Shown: positions 20,851-34,382, numbered from the stretch's first letter. The stretch is DNA of 64,000 nt from Cystobasidiopsis lactophilus (GCA_001599975.1 BCIO01000005.1:1999309-2063308), one strand, 5' to 3'. Translations and numbers: made by a program. The notes: a model not told the origin generated them from the sequence alone.

Positions 20851-22683
20851 TTAGGAGAACGCTATGCGCAAATGAAAGCATCCGCACTGCTTGCATTCCT
20901 GCGGGCACATATATCAAGAACCGATCCAGGGATGAGAGGTTAGGATGCAAGCCTACCTGCGGGTCTTGGTTGCTGTTGGGGGTCACACCAGACGCAGGGG
21001 GCGGCACGTATGCGCGGCGGTTGCCACCTCGGCGGGGCACATCGTCTTCGTCATCATCATCTTCACTGCGGGAGCAAGAACAAACAAAGTTATTGAGAAC
21101 GGGTGGCAAAAGCAGCCGGAGAGCAACTCACTCGAATTCGGTGATCTCGTCATCCGACTCAAAGTCGCCCTCGTCCGAGTAGCGCAGCGCCTTGCCAGTG
21201 AAGTAGTCGACAGCCCTGGGAATGATCTGTGGAGCACCCGCGGAAAAAGATCAGGGAAAAATCTCCAACGTGAGTTTGCCGGTCACCGCACCCTCTCCTT
21301 GATATCCTCGCCAATTTGGTAGTCCAGCTCGAGCTTGGTCTCGAGCTCCTCCTCGTCTTCGTCCTCGACCTCCTCGTCGGCCGCCGGAGGCGTGAAAAAG
21401 GTGAAGAAAGATTCGGCCGGCACGACCTTCTTGATGATGCGCGTCTGGCCGGTGTCTGTGCGGGTAAGGCGTCCACTGCGTCAGACTGTGCATCTGAACA
21501 AGCGTAGTCGAAGCTCACTCTTGTTCCTCTGCTTCTTGGTGTCCACCTTGGTGGTCAGATCCTTGCCCTCCTTCCACTCAATCTTGGTGCCCTCGGCGTG
21601 GTCGTAAATCAAATCGCCGTCGTACTGTGGTCGGCCAAAGTCAAGGTCAGGAAATCTCTGAGCGGAAGGTGGAGGACAACCCACGCCAGAGTGCTCCGCA
21701 TAGACGTAGACCTTCTCGAGCGTCTTGTTGGAGAAGAACTCGGCAGCACCGGGGCCGAACTGGAAGACAAGCTTGAAGCCGGGTCGGCCGTCAAGGTACT
21801 CGACGCGCAGGTCGGTGAGGAACTTGAGCAGCTCCTCGTCCCGCTCGGTGATGAGGTCCGAGATGCCCATGTGGTTCTTCAAGGCGGTCAGCCAGAACTC
21901 GGGAATTCCCTGTTCAATCAATGATGATAAGGCTCTGTGCAGGTAAAAGCCTATGGGGAACAGGGCACACCTTTGGAGCCGAGTCGATGTCGGCCTTGGT
22001 GGGCTTGGGGCGGTCGACCTTTGGCTCCTCCGTCTCGTCCTCGTCCTCACCCTCCTCGTCTTCGTCGTCGTCCTCATCCGCCTTGCGCCCGGCGTCAACG
22101 AGCTCGTCAGTGGGCTCGACGGCGCCGGCGACGATCTGGGCGCGCTGCTCGTACAGAGGGGCGTAGCGCTTGGCGAACTTCTTCTCGAGCTCGAGGATCT
22201 CCTGCTGGAACTCGGCCTCGATCTTGGACTGCTCGACCTGTAGACCTTGGAGGCCGTCGATGCGGTTGCGAACCGCGAGCGGAAGGGACTCGATATAGCC
22301 CGAGGAGCGGCCTAATAGGTTGGCCAGCTTGCCCTCGACCATGGACGCAAACACTGGGTTCTGTAGGTGCCGGTAGATCTGGTATCAGCGCGCTGGCCGT
22401 GGCACAAATGGAGGAGGGAGCGAGGCGACCCACGTTCAGAAGATCCTCGCGGCTCGGCCTGGCCTGGGCGTCGCCGTCATCCTCGTCGCCCTCGTCGACG
22501 GCAGAGGGGATCTGAGGTGGCTTGTTGGCCAAGGACACGCCGGCGCTGGCAGGTGTGTTCATGGGAGTCTGGCCAACGGCATCGCTTTCTGAGTTTTTTT
22601 GCGCGCCCTTTGGGGGGAGCAAAGCAAAGGCTTACAGGTGCGACGCCGCCGGAGCGCTGGCCCATCTGCGTTGGGTTAGCCAT
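20851..22683 (-). CDS. NAP1: Nucleosome assembly protein Nap1
   Basis: Histone H2A-H2B chaperone. The start is MANPTQMGQRSGG at 22683. The NAP fold is clear: a long dimerisation helix (LPLAVRNRIDGLQGLQVEQS... and EFQQEILELEKKFAKRYAPL), then GIPEFWLTALKNHMGISDLI, RPGFKLVFQFGPGAAEFFSN and GTKIEWKEGKDLTTKVDTKK, then VPAESFFTFFTPP. Acidic stretches (DEDDDEDEEGEDEDE; SEDDDDEDD) flank the core, as expected for a histone chaperone. About six introns are used; the last (20956-20899) gives the terminal reading NQDPQECKQCGCFHLRIAFS, whose ECKQ resembles the usual Nap1 end. It is divergent from the Asterix-like gene with only 165 bases between starts. Confidence 0.94.
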
Positions 22684-22848
22684 TGCTGTTTGCTGCTGCT
22701 TGCTTGGGAGAGATTTGGCAGGTGCAGTGAAGCGAGCGGAGACAAGCCGTCATCTGCGCGCTCCTGCTTCTCAAAGCCGAAAGCTGCCAACTGCTGGTTG
22801 CCCCCAGACCTCCAGCCCTTTGGTCTCACTAAAATCCTCCGCGCGAAT

Positions 22849-23504
22849 ATGAGCTACTCTAAAGCAAACCCGGCGCCGTGGGAGACGGTCAAGCTCGACC
22901 TCAAGGACGAGGAGAGCTCCAAGCCCTTCAAGCCCTCCAAAGCCTCGGACGCTGATGCGGGTGGGTCTTGCGTCTTCCCTAGCTGGCAGTCAAAGTAGCT
23001 AACGCTGCATTTAATCCACAGCTTTCCTGGACGCTATCCGGCCCATGATTGGACTCGTATTCAGTGCGCACACCTTTTGTGCCTTGACAAGCCTTTCAGG
23101 AGTGGATCTGATCTGTCGCTCTAGGCGGTTTGGCAATCTGGTCTCGGCGGAGAGTCATGGTGAGTTGTGCTTACCCTCCTCGCTCGATTAGGCTGGGAAT
23201 GAAGGGACGGACACAGCTTTGGGTCGGAGTGGCTTTCGCCTTGAACGCCATCGCCACCGCCAACACGCTGTTCCCCCAGACTGGCCAGTCTCCATTGGTG
23301 AGCCATATATTTACCTTATATGTGTCCTCGTCGCTCAAACATGGCCGCTTTCTAGACCATGCTTCTGTATGCACCGGCCACCCCTTCATATCTTGACCAT
23401 TTCTGATGGGAGGTCGCGCTTCACACAGCTTCACCTTGTCGGCCTTCTTTGCCCTCTACTCGCCGTTGGTGTACGACGCAAGGCAGACCATCGCCAAAGT
23501 CTGA
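22849..23504 (+). CDS. Asterix-like small ER membrane protein (PAT complex)
   Basis: Resembles the Asterix/WDR83OS family (PF03669), a small two- to three-helix ER protein that works with CCDC47 as an intramembrane chaperone. The start is MSYSKANPAPWETVKLDL at 22849. Spliced pieces read AFLDAIRPMIGLVFSGLAIW, SRRRVM, RTQLWVGVAFALNAIATANT, then TLSAFFALYSPLVYDARQTI ending at 23504, about 115-120 residues. The order (MIGLVFS, W-V-x-V-A, F/I-x-x-A-N-T, then a last hydrophobic helix) matches Asterix. The last intron's exact ends are unresolved: the obvious GTGAGC donor near 23300 and the CACAG acceptor near 23430 do not keep frame. The call is made on pattern memory, not a search. Confidence 0.6.
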
Positions 23505-23752
23505 ACTCCGCTCGAGAGTCGTTCACGCCCAAACCTCCAAGAGCCAGGCTGGTTACAGGGGATATTCTGAGCATCAGTTTGCATGGAAAACCATCAGTCT
23601 TGTATAAGCATTTCGAAAGCCCAGAAGCCGGCCCACATCTAGCTATAAACATTGACTGTGGAAAGCAAGGCGCGCCGACCGCCGCTTGGACTTCCTCCTC
23701 CATCCTCTCTGTCGCTCGTTCTCCTCCTAGCTGCCGCTTTAGACTTGGCATC

Positions 23753-24616
23753 ATGGGTGGCTCGTTTTCAAAAGCCTTGGGTGCGTTCGCTGTGCATGCC
23801 CGGTCCCCAATGTGCGCGCGTGGGCTCACCACTCGAGTTGGGAGCACAGGCAAATTGTTCGGCAACAAGGAGATGCGGATCTTGTGTGTTGTGTCCTGGC
23901 AGTCCTGAACTTGCTGTGTTCTGATGCATCGTGGGAGCCACACAGGATGCTGGGGTTGGACGCAGCGGGCAAAACGAGTGCGCGCTTCTTCCCCTGCTGC
24001 CTTGATTGTCGCCGGCAGCTCACAGGGACGAGCAGCCATCTTGTACAAGCTCAAGCTCAACCAATCAGTCACCACCATACCCACAGTCGGCTTCAACGTC
24101 GAGACGGTCACATATAAGAACGTCAAATTCAACGTTTGGGTCCGTTCCCGCTCCCTCTTCTAGCCTTTAGCGCAGGGGTTCATCTTGTGTGGGCGGCGGA
24201 CAGGACGTGGGAGGCCAAGACAAGATCCGGCCGTTATGGCGGCACTACTACACCGGCACCCAAGGCTTGGTCTTTGTCGTCGACTCGAACGACACTGACC
24301 GAATCGACGAGGCCAAGCAGGAGCTGCACCGCATCCTCCAGGACCGCGAGATGAAAGAGTGCCTCTTGCTCGTCTTCGCCAACAAGCAGGACCTGCCAGG
24401 CGCCATGTCGCCCCAGGAGGTCACCGACAAGCTCGGGCTGCCGAGGATGAAGGACAGGATTTGGTACTGCCACCCCTCCAACGCCATTGCCGGCGACGGC
24501 CTCTTCGAGGGTGCGCATTGGACCCTTCCTTCTATGACAATCATTGTCTCATGTCTTCGATTCGCAAAGGTCTGGCCTGGCTCAGCCAAAACATCAAGTC
24601 ATCCACCAAGGCTTGA
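23753..24616 (+). CDS. ARF1: ADP-ribosylation factor Arf1
   Basis: Small GTPase that recruits COPI and other coats to Golgi membranes. The start is [10 protein letters not shown] at 23753, keeping Gly2 for N-myristoylation. The GTPase motifs appear across exons: LGLDAAGKT (P-loop), [11 protein letters not shown] (switch I), [15 protein letters not shown] (switch II) and [11 protein letters not shown] (NKxD). The C-terminus is [14 protein letters not shown] at 24616. Five introns are used, one directly after the P-loop Thr and one splitting the Leu before MLGLD. Length of about 180 residues matches the family. Confidence 0.97.
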
Positions 24617-25139
24617 TTTCGTCTCGTCCGCCTGCTTTTTTTGGGTTGTATGTTCTTTTAGCATGTGAGTTTCGCCATCGTATTGTCTGTCTGTACCCCA
24701 CTGAGCAGTCTCGAGCAGGTTTCAGTTACTTTCGGCAGGCTCTTCTAGAGTTGCATCTTTTCGGTTCTTTTTGGCAACGCCAAACCTTTACCGGCCTTTG
24801 GCTCTTGGAATATTCCCCTTCACCTCCTTTACACCACCAAAATCGACGTCTTCTTTAATTCTCAGTCCCCTTCCACACCCAAAAGTCATCCTCTGGCAAG
24901 CGCGGCGGCGGGAAATTTGGGAGGGCCCTTCTTGCTCTCGCTCCATCATGTCCCGTACCTCTTGACTTGCCCCCTTTTTTTAATCATGCAAATGCTCCCT
25001 TGCTTGCTGCCTTGTTGGAAAACTTGCTGCTCCGAGTGGACAAGGTGGAATGCGCCTGTTCTCGCCGCCGAGGGCGCTCCCCTTGTTCGGCCTGCCTTCT
25101 AGGTGGCGTTCTCGCCCGTTCTGGAGGTGGACGACGAGA
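24617..25139. other. Gap between ARF1 and the ubiquitin protease
   Basis: About 520 bases, T/C-rich in its first part (3' UTR-like). An in-frame upstream extension of the protease reading (from about 25050) exists, but its start is less convincing than the ATG at 25140. Confidence 0.45.
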
Positions 25140-27018
<1,879 letters not shown>

Positions 27019-27464
27019 TGCGCTTCTTCGTTCGCGCCCTCTGCACTGCTTGCGCCCGCCTTTACGCCACCGTTTTAAATATCATTGCCGTTCTCGGCGC
27101 ACTTTTGTTCCATCATGCTGCACTGCCTCTACATTTTTATCTTGCTAAAAAAGTGTCCGCTCTCGTGAGCTCCATGCCCACCTTGTTCGCGCGCTTCGCG
27201 TCTCTTTGGCTACCTCATAAGTCTATCCACCACGATCTGACGGGCCCAATCACGTCGGAACAGGAGCTCGCTCGAAATTTAGAGTGCAGCTTTGCCCACG
27301 AGGCTGTGTCTCACCGGCCTTGCCCCCACGATTCGCGACATCCTTGAGCTTCGCTAGTCGCGCAGATCATTCACGGCCTCAGCGGCGGGCGAGGTCATTT
27401 CGATCTCCTCTAACGGAGGCCAGGTTCCTTTCATGGATCCCTCTCCTCTTGTCACCCAACGATC
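27019..27464. other. Gap between the protease and the membrane protein
   Basis: About 450 bases. A hydrophobic frame overlaps the protease stop, but it has no own start context and is read as 3' UTR. Confidence 0.4.
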
Positions 27465-28895
27465 ATGACCTTTCAACGTCGATGGGCTGCCATTTGGCTG
27501 CTCGCTGCTTTGGCGAGGGCCCAAGTCATTGTCAATCAAACATGGGACGGTAGGCCTTATCACTAGTTCAGCTTCATTAAAGTCGCCAATCCTTTTTTGC
27601 AGACCAGACCGACATGATCCAATACTCGGCCATGCCTGGTGAGTTGCCTCGTTCATCATGCTCCTGCAAAGAGCTGCGTGCTTACTGGTGGGCGCAGAAA
27701 ACTCATGGACTGCCAGGTAGGTTGTGCCAGAAAGCAGGATACGAACGCGCTGATTCCTCCCTGTTTACGCCAGATGGCATCACGACACCCATTCGCCAGC
27801 TGCAGACTTTGAACAAACTATCAGCTACTCTAATGACTCCTCGGCGTGAGACAAAAGGCCCATGTATGAAAAGCTCGCGACTGATGATCGATCGATGGAT
27901 CTGCAGGGGCTACCAATTTACTTTCGAAGGCATCGGGTTCAGCATCTGGTACGCACCTAAACACGACCGAGGGAACTTCACCGTCACTGTCGACAAGGCG
28001 TTCAACGGAATGGGTGAGATTTGCCACAACGTCGCTCTGACGGTTTCTCTGACGCTGGCCTTTCAGGCAATGGATATGCTCCTGGCTCTAGCAATCAAGT
28101 GACAAAGCTTTACGACTGCCAAGGCCTAGCACCAGGCAATCACACTGTCGTGGTTCAGAACCTGCCCTTCTCCGACCCTCGCATTACCAGTGTCGCCCAA
28201 CCCTTCCTTGCTCTCGACTATATCGTCACCAGTACCAACGTAACAGCTTCTGTCGCCTCGTATTTGGTTTCTACTCCAGCCAGCACCGCCAGCGCGACTG
28301 CTACCCCGAGCAAGTCGGCATCGTCCAATTCCATCAACCTTGGCGCTATCATCGGAGGAGGTCAGAGCTCCGGCTCGCTTTATCAGTACCCTGACTCAAT
28401 CATAACATAGCTGTGGGCGGCGGCGCAGTGATCCTGATTGCAGCGATCGCCTTGCTGTGCCTCTGGTGTCGACGCCGGTCCCGCAGCAAAACCATCGCAC
28501 AGCAAACCTCCAGCTTTGAGGAGGAACACGAGGATGACAAGTACACCAGGTCACCAGTGGTTCCTTTTGACTTGCGCAACGCTGGGCGGAACATGTCCTA
28601 CTCGCGACCTCAGTCATTGGCCTCACTACCTGCCGGGGCCGCATCTCCGTTGCGCCAATTCGACTCCGACATCGAATCGTCACCTGCTATTACCTGGCGA
28701 TCGTCCTCGAACAGCCGAATGAGTAGCGAGCGGCTCTTGCCTTCGATATCGCAGCGGGTCACAGTCGAATCGGACGCCTTCGCCGGCTCTTTGCCACCGA
28801 CATACACTGACGCCTCTGGATCATCGAACGGGAGTATCAGCGCAAGAGAATCCTTGCCTTCGCCGCCTTTGTCTTCTGCAAAAGCTGTCATTTGA
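27465..28895 (+). CDS. Single-pass membrane protein with signal peptide
   Basis: Not recognised at family level. The start MTFQRRWAAIWLLAALARAQ is a clear signal peptide with a likely cut after ARA. The lumenal/extracellular part has potential N-glycosylation sites (NQT, NFT, NHT, NVT) and a beta-rich look (YQFTFEGIGFSIWYAPKHDR, HTVVVQNLPF). A Ser/Thr/Ala-rich stalk (STPASTASATATPSKSASSN) leads to one transmembrane helix (AVILIAAIALLCLWC) and a basic stop-transfer RRRSRSK. The roughly 130-residue cytosolic tail is Ser/Pro-rich. Around five introns. This architecture is common among basidiomycete Mid2/WSC-like surface sensors, but no WSC Cys pattern is seen, so sensor function is only a possibility. 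Confidence 0.75.
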
Positions 28896-29135
28896 AAGAG
28901 TTTGTAATCATGGGGCCATCATTGGGATTTGGGAAGGGTTTACGAGAACGGCACTTCACGCTTGTAGTCATAGCTTATCTAACGACCAGAGGAACGAACG
29001 GACCACACCTTGTGTCTGAGGCTGAAGACAGGGGCTCCTCGCTCGGTTCTTCTCAAACGCCACCATCATCACGGACCGTCTGTTGCCTCTTTTGTTGCGT
29101 CTCTTTCGCGTTCCGCCAAGTTCTTTCGGTGGAGA

Positions 29136-31130
29136 ATGTCATCAGTACCATATAACCCCTGCGTCAAGCAGCTGTATGCTGTCGGTTTCCGGCCAGCTTT
29201 GTCGCGACGCCGCACCCTCCACCCTACGCGATTCTCGACAGCTGCAGTCGCGCGAGAGCCTTCTGGGGCCCCATCGCAACTCGAAGGTGGCTACGGTACA
29301 AAGAAAGAGAAGCCATCTCTCCTCTTAGCGAAAGTCGTATGTGCTCTCGTTTGCCGGCGTCAAATCGACTTTCACAAGTCGTAGTACGACTGGCGCAATT
29401 TCAGGCCCGATCCCTTTGGCTGGTGGATCTCAGAGAAGCTAGATGGTGTCCGTGTTTTCTGGGATGGCAAAGACAAACTCATCTCTCGCCTTGGAAACGT
29501 CTACCACGCACCTCAATTCTTCAAGGATGCCTTGCCTGCCGGAGAGACTCTCGACGGAGAACTTTTCTTGGGCCGCAACTCGTTCTCCGAAACCAGCAGC
29601 ATTGTGCGATCACAAAAGAGTGACAAAGGCTGGCACCGCATCCGCTTTATGGTCCGGTCTTGTGCTTCAGGCTGCGGTGGAGACTACGCTTACAGACGAG
29701 CGGACAGGCATTTGACGTACCCCACATCGGCCATTACACGCGCTTTGAGGAGCGCGTCGAGCACATTGAGCGCATCCTACCCAGTGCTCCTACCTTCAAA
29801 CCTGGCGATCAATTTCCACCGCGCCATCCGTCTCTCGTAATCCGCGTGGGCCGTGAGTCAAACCATCCTCCATAAATAGTTCTGAACACAAGCGTTGCCA
29901 CAGAGGTCAGATGTGAAGGGCATATGCATCTCTGGGAGCTTCTAAAGAAAGTGGAGACCGTTGGTGGCGAAGGTGCAGTCCCTCATTCGTTCAGTGATAC
30001 CACCTGTCGTCCTGAAAAAGTTACCGCCAGGCCTGATGCTTCGGAAAGAGGAGTCGTTTTATGAAGGCCAGCGTTCTGGAACTCTGCTCAAACTCAAAAA
30101 GTTTCTATACTTCGCTTGTCTCGCCTCCAGCCTTTCTGATTCCAAACACAAATGTGTCACATAATGATAGGTTCCACGACGCAGAGGCTGAGGTCATCGA
30201 CCATGAGCCGGGAAGGGGCAAGTACGCCGATATGGTCGGAAGCTTGACTTGCCGTATGGCGGTGAGTTGACACTTGACCACATCCACCCACATTCTTGCT
30301 CAGTACGACGTCGCTCGACAGAGTGGTAAGGTCTTTAAGATTGGGTCTGGGCTCACCGACATGAATAGACAATACCCACCAGCCATTGGGAAGATCATCA
30401 ATTGTAAGTTGTTTTGCGTCTCGATGACTCGACCAAGGGAAGTGCTAAGAGCAACTAAAAGATAAATTTCAGGAGATATCCAAGTGAGCGCACCACGATG
30501 GCTCCAGGGCTTTGCTGAAGACCCTGCCCGCAGAGACGGCATTCCTCGTTTCCCAACCTACAACGGCATTGTGGGTTTCTCCCCTCATTTTGGGTGACCC
30601 AATCATGATTAACTTTTCACACAGCGTCACGATGCGAACAGAGCGAAAGATGCTGTGGCATTAGGCCCCGCCGTCTCGGGCGCATTTGCGCCCGCAACTG
30701 AGGACGATAGTGACTTGGAGCACTTGTATGTCGCTTCTTCTTTGGCTTCACGCACAAGAGGTCATGTGGTCGATTCAGAAACATGAACGTCTGGGATGAG
30801 CTCGCCAATCGTAAAGGGCAGCTCGAATCCCAAGGCCAGGGAGTCGCCGCGGAGCTCGAACGCCTCAACTCTGGCAGCAAACCAAACTTCGACGACGACG
30901 ACAAGGATGACTTTGACCAGCTCGGCGGCTATTCGTCTGGCGCCTCAAGCAGCAGTGCCTATCCTCCAAGAAGCGGCAACCGCAGCACTCTCAGCAGCCT
31001 CAGCAGGCCCACCGTCAGCAACAGCAACGACAGCAACATCTCAAGAGGCAGCAGCGACTCAAGCAGCAGCGGATCAAGCAGCAGCAGCAGCGACTTGGGC
31101 GACAGCGTTTCGGGCGACAGCGACGATTAG
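29136..31130 (+). CDS. Small ATP-dependent DNA ligase, probably mitochondrial
   Basis: A compact ATP-dependent DNA ligase. Splicing gives YDWRNFRPDPFGWWISEKLDG with motif I (EKLDGVR, nucleotidyl Lys), motif III (ETLDGELFLGR), AFDVPHIGHYTRFEERVEH, motif IV (GEGLMLRK) and motif V (GTLLKLK). An OB-fold half follows (DAEAEVIDHEPGRGKYADM; GKVFKIGSGLTDMNRQYPPA; KDGIPRFPTYNGIR). This layout matches the small ligases with a PF14743-type OB domain, such as trypanosome kinetoplast ligases, not Cdc9 or Lig4. The first 45 residues are Arg-rich and nearly acid-free with TRFSTAA, a typical matrix presequence with an R-3-type site. The tail is Ser/Asp-rich, encoded by CAG/AGC repeats; its frame is less certain than the core. 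Confidence 0.85.
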
Positions 31131-31612
31131 CATGTCGTTGTTCTAGTCGTGAGTCATCTCTGTACAGCCCCACAAAACTGAACGCAGAGCTCAAGCGTCC
31201 TCTCGGTTGCCGACAGGCAAAGCTGGGCCATTGAAGGGTGGCAAATGGCAGCGGCCTCGTCTGCACAGCACCCCCTAATGCTCTTTAACGAGCTCCTGCT
31301 AGCTGGACGAGAGAGCCACTCGTGACTTATTCGTTAAGACATCCGTCAGCTGGGGGCTCCCCTGTAAGGGGTGGCGGCATTTGTTGATGGGCGGAGGAGA
31401 GTCGCCCTCAGTTGCCGCTATAGAGTTGAGAGGCGTGAAGTGTCTCCAAAGAGGGAAAACCATTCGTTTCAAAGTCGTACAATTCGGCCGCCTATGACAA
31501 AGGCAGCCTTGGATCCCACGTCCCATCACAATCTTGCCCCTCCAAAGGACTTGAACGACATTTGAAAAGCAAAGAGGAGGAGCGGAAGAAAGCTGGGGAT
31601 TCGGGGTGGTCT
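31131..31612. other. Convergent 3' flanks of the ligase and TFIIB genes
   Basis: About 480 bases between convergent stops; small ORFs without recognisable domains. No RNA gene seen. Confidence 0.45.
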
Positions 31613-32991
31613 CTAAGGAAGTCTACTGAGCTTGGCCTTTTCGGTTTTGAGCCATTCGGGGTCTATGATGGAGTTCGCTTTATCGAGGATGAGTCTAAAA
31701 ACCCACGCCGCACACGAGATGAGCATGCGTTGTTCAAAGAGAGAAAGGCAGATCAAGGGGCACAAAGACAGACGAGGAACACGAAAAGAAGTGGCAGAGG
31801 AGCACCAACCTATAGGCAAATTTGACGGTGCTCTCGGCGATGCCGCCGACCTTGGCAATCTCGGCGGCCGACTTGGGATGGCCGCAAAGATGAGAGGTAA
31901 AGTACAGAACGGCAGACGCGACCGTGATGGGGCTGCGGCCGGTGAGATGGCCGGCGTTGGTGACCTTGTTGGCCACAACGCGGGCGGCGGCGGCGACCGG
32001 CTTGGGGAGGGCCAAGTTGCTGGCGAAGCGGTCGATGAGGGTCTCGGCGGCGGCCGAGATGTGGGCGGCGGACAGCTCTTGGCCCCGGATGGCCTGCGCT
32101 TCGGCCTCGGTACCGGTGAGGGAGGAGACGCCGGTGCCCTCGAACTTGGCGCGAAGGATCTTGAAGCACGCGGCCAGGTTGTGCTTGTCGACGCCGGTGG
32201 CGGCCGTCATCTCCTTGAAGGTGCGCGAGACGCCGAGCTGGCGGCAGGCGATGAAGATGCACGCGGCGGCGGCGGCGCTCATGGGCTTGCCCCTCAGCAC
32301 TTTCTCCTCGTCCGCGCGCTTGTAGAGCTGCTTGGCCAGGTCGGCGACATTCCTGCTCAGGCCCATGCTGTCGTTCATGCCCTGGATCTCGCCAAACGCG
32401 GCGCCGACGTTGGAGCCGCCCGACCGGTGCTGGATGGAGCGGGCGGCCTTCTGGAGCTCCTTGGCCACGCCCGTGTTGTTGTCGCGGAAGGAGATGACGG
32501 TGCTAAAGTCGTCTGGGCCGTCGACGAGCGAGTTGGTCGGGCCGCCGACTCGCGAAGGGTCGTCGCCCTCTTCGTTGGCAAAAGTGCGCCCTAGAAAACG
32601 GTTTTTTTACCTTTCTCAAGCACTCTGAATCCGAGCAGCGCGAGGCTACACACATTCTGAGCGCGTGTCTACGATTCGGTCACCCAGCACCAAGCCTGTA
32701 CACCGTAAACCTGCTTAGAGCAGATCCTTCTCGAAAAGTGGGAGGGGCAAAGGCGCACCGCAGTTGCCACAGACCAAATCGCCGTCTCCAAAGCTCTCTA
32801 TGATGTTGACGGGCAAGTTGGGCGGGCAGTTGGGGCACACCAAGCGCACAGCCAGGTCCTATTGAGCCCTCAGTCAGCGAGGGGTGGCGAAAACGGCCAG
32901 CCACGAAGGAACTTGCCTGCCTGAAGGTATCGTCGACCGGTTTGGCAGTCTGGGCGGCGTCAGGCTTCAAGGCAAAGGGTGTGAAGCTCAT
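31613..32991 (-). CDS. SUA7: General transcription factor TFIIB
   Basis: TFIIB bridges TBP-bound promoter DNA and RNA polymerase II and helps fix the start site. The start is MSFTPFALKPDAAQ at 32991. The N-terminal zinc ribbon is spliced from three exons: VRLVCPNC...DLVCGNCGLVLGDRIVDTRS, followed by the B-finger region SEWRTFANEEGDDPSRVGG. Two cyclin repeats follow, including AAAACIFIACRQLGVSRTFK with EMTAATGVDKH, and ASAVLYFTSHLCGHPKSAAE. The end reads LDKANSIIDPEWLKTEKAKL then SRLP. Four introns; the one at the ribbon end splits the Gly of CGNCG. The length of about 350 residues is normal. Confidence 0.96.
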
Positions 32992-33101
32992 TGTGGTCGC
33001 TCGTAAGAAGTGAAACCAAGCGAATGGCTCCTCCCGAGGTCGCTGGGCGGGTTCAAGAAATCTTGAACCGAGACCGTTCGCTTCCCTGGCTGACTCGACT
33101 C

Positions 33102-34382
33102 ATGAAGTATGGTATTTAGGCTTCACTCGAGCTCTTGCATGTGCTAAGAGTACCTTGTTGCATACAGCGTGGTCAAAGAGAGTGAGCACGCACCGGCCCT
33201 CGAGACCTGGAACAACAGCTGACTCTCACCCAACCTAAAGTCGAGCGCATCAACGACAGGGTCCTCGCCGAGGGTGGCTCAGCGTCTTGGCATGTAAGCT
33301 TGACTCTCTCACTGAGCCATGGGTGGCATATTTTGACGTTCTAGCTTGCAGGACTCATACAAAGGTGCGAGGCGAGCTCGGCTGGCGAAAGTGTTCTTGC
33401 CGCTCAAAAGGGTTGTCGAAGCGCAGACTCCGCGTACATCAACGTCGGCGGCTTGGACTACGATCTAACAGAGGGCGATGTCATCACCATTTTCTCGCAA
33501 TATGGCGAAGGTTCGTCCTCGACAGTCTCCGTTAGATCTTTCATGAGTCTGACGCAGGAACCCGGCCGGACAGGTGGGCTCTGCTGCATTAACGTGAACT
33601 TTCCAGATCTTAGCCAGCGTCAAATCTGCAGTGGTGGACATCAACATGCCCCGGGACAAGGCGAGCGGCAAGCCTCGAGGGTTCGCCTTCCTCATGTACG
33701 AAGACCAGCGGTCCACCATCCTCGCTGTCGACAACCTGAACGGCGCCAAAGTGCTTGAGCGGACGTTGAGGGTCGACCACGGTGCGTGGCTTTAGTCCCT
33801 CTTTCCCGAATCCAATCTTCTTACGTGTCTTGAGCTAGTCCACAAATACAAGCAGCTCGAACAAGGCGAGGATGGCAAGTTCAAGGAGCGGGAAAGCCAG
33901 TCTCTGAATGCTTTGCCGGAACTCTTCATCAGTGGGTGCCCTCCCTTCGTCAGAAAGTCCAACATCCTCATTCTGCGGCGTCGGCGTCGTCCACAGAAAA
34001 AGACAAAGGCTCCGACGCCTCTGACTCGGACGAGGACGAAGACGTGGACCTGGAAGACCCGATGGCGGCCTACCTGGCGCAGCAAAAGCGGGAGAGGCGG
34101 CAAAAGAAGAAGCTCAAGCACGCGGGCGAGAGCAAGGAGGAGCGGAAAGCGCGCAAGAAGGAGAAGAAGCGGCTCAAGCTGCGCGTGGAGGAGGAGGAGG
34201 CGGCCAGCAGCTCCAGAGGCAGCGCCAGCAGGAGGCCACCGCCAGCAGAGAGGGAGAGATCGCGCACGCCCGAGTATTCACGAAGCCGCGCCCGTTCAAG
34301 ATCGCCGCCGCCTCGTCGAAGTGGGAGGGACGACAGGATGGTGGAAGGGGATGCCTATGACTGGAGGCGGAGTAGGGACTAG
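33102..34382 (+). CDS. IST3: RES-complex splicing factor Ist3/Snu17 (RBMX2)
   Basis: Ist3 is an RRM protein of the RES complex that binds U2 snRNP/SF3b and stabilises spliceosome activation. Spliced reading: [60 protein letters not shown], then [20 protein letters not shown] and [23 protein letters not shown]2 is YINVGGL and RNP1 is [19 protein letters not shown] follows, as in the family. Coding exons begin unusually small: 33102-33106 (5 nt), 33168-33181 (14 nt), 33241-33293 (53 nt) and 33352-33364 (13 nt). The final intron is best placed at 33932-33996. The C-terminal extension is Lys/Glu-rich then Arg/Ser-rich ([17 protein letters not shown]), longer than in yeast and similar to RBMX2. 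Confidence 0.94.

Noticed and set aside
31632-32594. A 320-codon plus-strand frame opposite TFIIB.
   Set aside because: Shadow of the TFIIB cyclin-repeat exon in a GC-biased third position; no domain.
33932-33953. A 22-nt intron in IST3 (GTGGGT...TCAG).
   Set aside because: It does not keep the frame of the following Lys/Glu-rich exon; a 65-nt intron 33932-33996 with a CCAAC branch site does.
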